Origin: Gordius sp. MW1
Lineage: Eukaryota; Nematomorpha; Gordioida; Gordea; Gordiidae
DNA length: 64,000 nucleotides
Direction: 5' to 3'
NCBI GenBank assembly: GCA_964036665.1
Contig: OZ038531.1
Span: 5,642,168-5,706,167, forward strand
The translations under genes were made by a program, and so were the position numbers. The notes under the pieces are model-generated. The model searched no databases. It was given only the letters and a program-made list of their open reading frames with translations, and was not told the origin of the DNA. How positions within the stretch are numbered: position 1 is the stretch's first letter; every line of letters begins with the position of its first letter. Below are positions 59,755 through 64,000 of this stretch, piece after piece.

Positions 59755-62447
59755 TAGTGATGCGGAAAAACCGAGAAAAATCTCGGTCTCGTCTCGTCTC
59801 GTCTCGAAAAACCGAGACGAGACGAGACGAGAATTTGAAAAATGGAGTCGAGATCGAGACGAGAATTTTGAGGTCGAGACGAGACTAGTGTTTCGATCTC
59901 GTCTCGTCTCGATCTCGAAAACAAAATCTCGTCTCGTCTCGGGATCGATTATAAAAATCTCGATCTCGTCTCGTCTCGGTATAGAAAAATCTCGATCTCG
60001 TCTCGTCTCGACGAGAATTCTCGTCTCGTCTCGACTTTTTTTTTAAAAATATATACGAAATAAAAATTTCTCCTATTTTATTTAAAATATTAAATAAGTG
60101 TTAAAAAATTAAAATGGCAAATTTATATTTTTGAAAAACTTTAATACACAAACTTTTTAATGATTTAACGAGACATGACATCTCATTGACAATATAAAGA
60201 TATGAATTCATTAATAAAAATAACATTTTCCATGGAAAGTGCAGACTAAAAAATTATAAATAAATATGAAGTATAGAAAATTAAATTTTATTGTTCTAGC
60301 AAATTATAACATTTGTATCAAATCGCTGTGTTTGACTATAAATAGTCTTAGAAAATAATAAGTTCGGTTATAGTTGACTTAGTTGCACAATTTAGCAAAT
60401 TGAGACCCTTTATTAACCCTGGCTAAAGCTTCAAAGTAGACCTTAACATATTTAAGGCCAACAATTAAGTCCATTAGTACCATCATTAATTATAGCCCAT
60501 AGTGTTTATTGCATGTTTACTATAGCGTTATAAACCACAAAGTGCTAGTGACTTTTAATGATAATATTATTATTTAAAGAATTGACAACTAGATGCACAT
60601 ATAAAAACGTGTAGAAACAACAATTAAAGCAGCATTATTATAGGGTTAAGAACATAAGGTTTTAAACTTTAAATAGCACGTATTTAAATTTGTGACAAAA
60701 ATCATTATAATCAAATTTATATTCCAAATCTAACTAACTTTGCCATTAAATAGTTATTTACCGAATAGAGTTGAAGCATAAAAACTTCTAGAAAACTCAT
60801 GCTTTAGGTTTAATCTATTACGGTGTCATCTCTATTGTACTTTTCAAATCGTTAAACGGGTGCTCGAAAATCTCGAGCTATTAAAAAAATTATTTAAACA
60901 TATTGACAACCAATTTATAAACGCATTATACAGGATGAGTAACTGCGAAATTCAAATAGGCCTTAGTAATATTTATTATTTCATCAGAACTCATTCTTAG
61001 CCTACAATTTTGTGATATCTAATGATGCTATGGATACAAATTTGTGATAAATATATTATAAAATTCTTCACATTTTAATAGATTGCCAAATTTTAAATTT
61101 TTGCAAAATATAATATTTACTACATTTAGGAATTTTTTTAATATCAAATATATTTCGTACATATTGATTTACACTTAATACCTTAAATGGAAATCATGCA
61201 AATTAAAATTCACAATAATTTACTAAAATCTAATGATCAATATAAAGTCGAGATCTCGCCGAAAAAATCTCGTATCGTCTCGTCTCGACATCAAAATTCT
61301 CGTCTCGATCTCGACTTCATTTTTCAAATTCTCGTCTCGTCTCGTCTCGGTTTTTCGAGACGAGACGAGACGAGACCGAGATTTTTCTCGGTTTTTCCGC
61401 ATCACTAGACGAGACGATACGAGATTTTCTTGGCGAGATCTCGACTTTTTATTGATCGTTAGATTTTAGTAAATTATTGTGTATTTTAATTTACATTTAA
61501 GGTATTAAGTGTAAATCAATATGTATGGAATATATTTGATATTAAAAAAATCCCAAGTGTAGTTAATATTATTTGCAAAAAAATTAAAATTTGGCAATCA
61601 TTTACCTAAGTATGGTTTATTTTTGTCATACATTTAAATACGTATTCATTAATTTAAAGTTTAAACCTTATGTTCTTAATTCTATAATAATGCTGCTTTT
61701 ATTGCTGTTTTTACAACGTTTTAATCTGTGCAACTAGTTATCAATTCTGTAAATAATAATAACATCATTAAATGTCACTCGCACTTTGTGGTTTATAGCG
61801 CTATAGTAAACATGCAATAAACACTATGGGCTATAATTAATGATGGTTATATTAATGGTCTTAAACATTTGCCTTAAATATGTTAAGGTCTACTTTAAAG
61901 CATTAGCAAAGGTTAATAAAGGGTCTCATTTTGCTCAATTATGCAACTAAATCAACTATAAGCGAACTTATAATTTTCGAAGTCCATTTATAGTTGACAA
62001 ACACAGTGAATTTAATACAAATATTATAATTTGCTAGAACAATAAAATTTAATTTTTTATATTTCAAATTTATTTATAGTTTTTTTAGTCTGCACTTTTT
62101 ATAGAAAATGTTATCTTTATGAGTTAATTCATATCTTTATATTGTCAATGAGATGACGTGTCCCGCTAAATCTTTAAAAAGTTTGTGTATTAAAGTTTTT
62201 CGAAAAATATAAAATTTGCCATTTGGATTTTTGAACACTTATTTATATTTTTAATAAAACAGGAAAAATTTTTATTCCGAATATTTTTTTTTTAAAAGTC
62301 GAGACGAGACGAGAATTCTCGTCGAGACGAGACGCGACCGAGATTTTTCTAGACCGAGACGAGACGAGATCGAGATTTTCTTAATAGTTCCCGAGACGAG
62401 ACGAGATTTTGTTTTCGAGACCGAGACGAGACGAGATCGAAACACTA
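59755..62447. mobile_element. GAGAC-rich hAT MITE carrying a nested sibling
   Basis: Outer element: TAGTGATGCGG ... CGAAACACTA with target TTAATAAC exactly duplicated (59747-59754, 62448-62455). Without the inner insertion and one target copy it is about 1163 bp, nearly the size of the solo copy at 25740-26887, to which it is closely similar along its whole length. No transposase. Confidence 0.92.
59886..61407 (-). mobile_element. nested inverted GAGAC-family hAT MITE
   Basis: Begins TAGTGTTTCGATCTCG (the family's right end) and finishes CCGCATCACTA (the left end), so it lies in reverse. The 8 bp target GACGAGAC, itself a piece of the outer element's subterminal array, is duplicated exactly (59878-59885 and 61408-61415). 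At 1522 bp it is longer than its siblings because of extra core sequence near 60700-61100. Confidence 0.93.
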
Positions 62448-62455
62448 TTAATAAC

Positions 62456-63313
62456 CTTCTTTAGTTATGGCTTTTGGAATATTGTACAGATTTGGTTGCA
62501 GTAAGTAACTTTGCCAAACCGACGATCGATTTGATGTTTTAGAAATGAATGTCTTTTGATTTTTATAATCAAGTATGACAATATTCATACTAAATATGAT
62601 ATTTAAAACAAAACTGAAATAATGTAAATTTTAAGTAGGAAGGTGGGGATAACGATCTTGTGCCCCCTCTCCTCTTGCCGGATCTTTTAATATTACTTAT
62701 CGTGGGTTATAATTTATACTACGCAATAATTATCTCATTGAATTGTTAAAATATCTTTATGTTTCCTTTCCGTTTTAATATTTACTATGAATATGTTAAA
62801 GTTACAGAATTAATATTTTGAATGTCCAACTACTTTTGCGAAATGTTTTTTACTCTGTCCTATATTAGATATAAATATAAATATGGGCATGTAATTCTGT
62901 TGCCGTTTTGTCAGAAATATTTCGAAAGATATTAAGACAAAAATTAAACTTATGTCTTTAAAAATTGTAAAGATAATTTATATTGGAGCAACTCTCAATG
63001 CTAACCACAAATGACTTTGGTTATGATTGGAGTCAAAACTCATTCCAGCCGTTTAAGTTAAAAATAAAATTTTCAAGCGATATTTGCTAAAAAGGGTGCA
63101 TAATATATGGGAGTATTTATAGAAACATATACCTTGATTTAAGTACCAAAATATCATAATAATAAATAAGTTCAATTGAAACTATCAATATTTTTTTATA
63201 AATATAAGAAAATCAAGAATATATAGCTAAAAAAAAATTCAATTATTGTTTTTTACAATTAATTTGTTTTAAAAACCGACTATTAACCAACGAGACTATC
63301 ACTGCTTGCAAAA
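62456..63313. other. upstream region of the SR factor gene
   Basis: AT-rich, no repeat or coding frame recognised. Should include the promoter and 5' untranslated region of the gene starting at 63314; core promoter elements could not be assigned. Confidence 0.5.
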
Positions 63314-63798
63314 ATGGCTTCTCGTGTTTACGTTGGACGTTTAAGTTATCGAGTTAGGGAACGTGATATTGAAAAATTCTTTAGAAGTTATGGTAGAATA
63401 AAAGAAGTTATGCTGAAAAATGGTTATGGCTTTGTCGTAAGTTAAAATTATTGCATTTTTGTATTCTGTGCTCTAGGAATTTGAAGATCCTCGTGATGCG
63501 GATGATGCAGTTTATGAGCTTAACGGGCGAGAACTTTGCGGAGAAAGGTAGCTTATTTTGACTTTTCTATCAATTATTCAGGGTTGTTATTGAACATGCT
63601 AAAGGGACGCCTCACGGCCGAGATGCTTGGAAAGACCGTGAAAGAGGAATTGAATATCCTCGTAGAGATGCTAATGACGATGACAAGTATAATTATATTT
63701 GCCATACCGTACATTCTATGTTTTTTTACCGTTTAAGGCGTTCAAAAAAAGGCTACAACTGCATCGTTGAGAACCTATCGAGTCGTGTCACCAAACAT
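63314..63798 (+). CDS. SR splicing factor, SRSF4/5/6 type, 3' partial
   Basis: Nuclear RNA-binding splicing regulator. Exons 63314-63436, 63477-63547, 63582-63686 and 63738-63798 join in phase through GT-AG introns of only 40, 34 and 51 nt. The first RRM reads SRVYVGRLSYRVRERDIEKF, with RNP2 (VYVGRL) and RNP1 (NGYGFVEF split by intron 1), and closes with ERVVIEHAKG. A charged linker (RDAWKDRERGIEYPRRD) leads to the start of the second RRM, YNCIVENLSSR, as in SRSF4/5/6. The rest of RRM2 and the RS tail are beyond the window. ATG at 63314 is the natural start, directly before the RRM as in the family. The last 200 bases are intron. Paralogue assignment within SRSF4/5/6 is not possible. Confidence 0.93.
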
Positions 63799-64000
63799 GT
63801 ATGACAATACAACATTATATATTAATGTCAACGTTAACCTTAATTTTTAAAATTATTGGCAAAATTGGTTTTTGTTTTAACTGTGGGTTTTAACTTTTTA
63901 TTAAAAATTGAATAGCCCACAATTATACCCACAATCAATTTCATGCAATGAATCAAACAATAAGCTCCCACATAATTGACTTGCAATGTCTAGCAATCAA

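Noticed and set aside
59790..60040. CRISPR-like array of short repeats
   Set aside because: The GAGACGAGAC blocks have no regular spacers, lie inside a transposon with exact TSDs, and the context is animal DNA.

Overview
This is a window of animal nuclear DNA: AT-rich, intron-rich and packed with transposons. Four conserved protein-coding genes are recognisable, all split by spliceosomal introns. There is no bacterial or organellar signal. Several introns near gene starts are only 34-51 nt, one intron has the terminal signals of the minor (U12) spliceosome, and the repeats are RTE, Helitron, hAT, Mutator-like and pogo-like. This fits an invertebrate. Introns this short at gene starts are known in flatworms, but I cannot fix the phylum.

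Genes, left to right. (1) 613-10187 (+): XPR1-type phosphate exporter (SPX plus EXS domains), 12 exons read, first exon(s) off the left edge. (2) 12189-20641 (-): PPME1, protein phosphatase 2A methylesterase, a complete 12-exon, 393-codon model with an AT-AC intron. XPR1 and PPME1 are convergent. (3) 34123-42631 (-): ERCC3/XPB, the TFIIH DNA translocase, a complete 13-exon, 817-codon model. (4) 63314-63798 (+): first four coding exons of an SR splicing factor (SRSF4/5/6 type) running off the right edge. The four are housekeeping genes with no evident shared pathway. Their exons keep phase throughout, so they look functional.

The rest is layered mobile DNA. 20.8-33.5 kb holds two decayed RTE copies on the minus strand. 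One is split by a long-inverted-repeat element and a hAT element, and between the copies lies a 3.2 kb element that itself carries a hAT MITE. 43.5-49.4 kb is a tandem array of roughly 135 bp units interrupted by two Helitrons (one with helicase remnants) and by a segment flanked by 245 bp direct repeats. 49.9-53.8 kb is a composite DNA transposon with CATATG-rich ends, fold-back arms, a small ORF and a nested hAT element. 56.1-59.5 kb is a third, nearly full-length but frameshifted RTE copy on the plus strand, with a nested pogo-like MITE. 59.8-62.4 kb is a GAGAC-rich hAT MITE with a second copy of itself inserted in reverse.

Many elements can be delimited exactly because their target-site duplications (TSDs) are readable. 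Exon boundaries were set by hand from splice signals, phase continuity and remembered family sequence, not from alignments or transcripts.
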